A DNA stretch of 64,000 bases from positions 293,909 through 357,908 of the forward strand of contig NZ_JASKMT010000004.1 in the NCBI RefSeq assembly GCF_030124175.1, read 5' to 3'. The DNA comes from Streptomyces sp. 549. GTDB lineage: Bacteria > Actinomycetota > Actinomycetes > Streptomycetales > Streptomycetaceae. The notes below the pieces were generated by a model. The model saw only the letters and a program-made list of their open reading frames with translations, was not told the origin of the DNA and ran no database searches. This document shows, one piece after another, positions 63,853 through 64,000 of the stretch (its first letter is position 1; every line of letters starts with the position of its first letter). The translations under genes and the position numbers were made by a program.

Positions 63853-64000
63853 TCCGGGCGGGCGGCTCCGGTTCACCGCTCGCGCCGCCCGGCTCCCCGG
63901 ACCGGTGCCTGTCCAGCATGATCCGCCGGACAGGTCCTAGTAGTGCTTCGTTACCTTGAGTGATCTTTCCTGGTGTTGGGCATCCTTTGGTGTGTGAAGC
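63853..64000. other. Right edge: hairpin and unassigned sequence
   Basis: CCTGTCC (63908-63914) pairs with GGACAGG (63928-63934) and may end the MarR-like gene. The last 60 bp are less G+C-rich and could be the edge of another insertion, but the window stops before this can be judged. Confidence 0.4.

Noticed and set aside
63935..64000. Start of another insertion sequence at the right edge
   Set aside because: The base composition changes, but there is too little sequence to see a terminal repeat or transposase.

Overview
The window is a piece of a Streptomyces-type actinobacterial chromosome next to the replication origin. The base composition is very G+C rich, GTG starts are common, and the gene order on the right is the conserved one: DUF3566 gene, gyrA, gyrB, DUF721 gene, recF, gnd, dnaN and an oriC full of DnaA boxes. 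The species cannot be named from this sequence.

Layout. (1) 0-10.5 kb is accessory and metabolic: an HxlR regulator divergent from an azoreductase, a DUF3995 protein, the mutA-mutB-meaB methylmalonyl-CoA mutase operon, an arsenic cassette (arsC divergent from arsR-acr3), a GNAT acetyltransferase and tRNA-Leu(CAG). (2) 10.9-18.9 kb is the conserved growth and division operon fhaA-fhaB-pstP-rodA-pbpA-pknB, closed by a long hairpin terminator. (3) 19-27.7 kb holds a DUF5324 gene, a cyclophilin, a rhomboid protease, crgA, a DUF881 gene, a small membrane protein, a pabA/trpG-like gene, two class E sortases and a Bro-N protein. (4) 27.7-38.2 kb holds a PGRP amidase with a small Tat-type partner, two membrane-spanning HTH proteins, tRNA-Ala(TGC), an HTH gene beside a Ser/Thr kinase, a VWA protein with a paralogous partner, and a DLW-39 peptide.

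(5) 38,215-51,875 is an integrated actinomycete integrative and conjugative element (AICE) of about 13.6 kb in tRNA-Ile(GAT). It is bounded by a 45-bp perfect direct repeat made of the tRNA 3' end. The right end carries xis-int. The middle carries a TraB-like FtsK translocase, DUF2637 and other small membrane proteins, and an unusual replication protein (DnaB N-terminal domain plus a DUF3987-like ATPase). It also encodes a GGDEF diguanylate cyclase and a C5 methyltransferase that looks doubly frameshifted. The left end holds a GntR regulator, an XRE/TPR regulator, micro-ORFs and a relatively A+T-rich non-coding stretch with DnaA boxes.

(6) 52-61.7 kb is the core replication block, all on the minus strand. 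(7) 61.8-62.4 kb is oriC. dnaA is expected just to the right but is not in the window. A decayed IS5-type transposase and a MarR-like gene occupy that place.

How the parts work together: the growth operon couples phosphorylation signalling (PknB, PstP, FHA adaptors) to a SEDS/PBP synthase pair, and CrgA belongs to the same cell-division context. The AICE appears to combine a repressor-controlled transfer operon, TraB-mediated double-stranded DNA transfer, a possible DnaA-dependent origin and a possible c-di-GMP link to host development. All functional calls rest on motif recognition and gene context; no database search was run.
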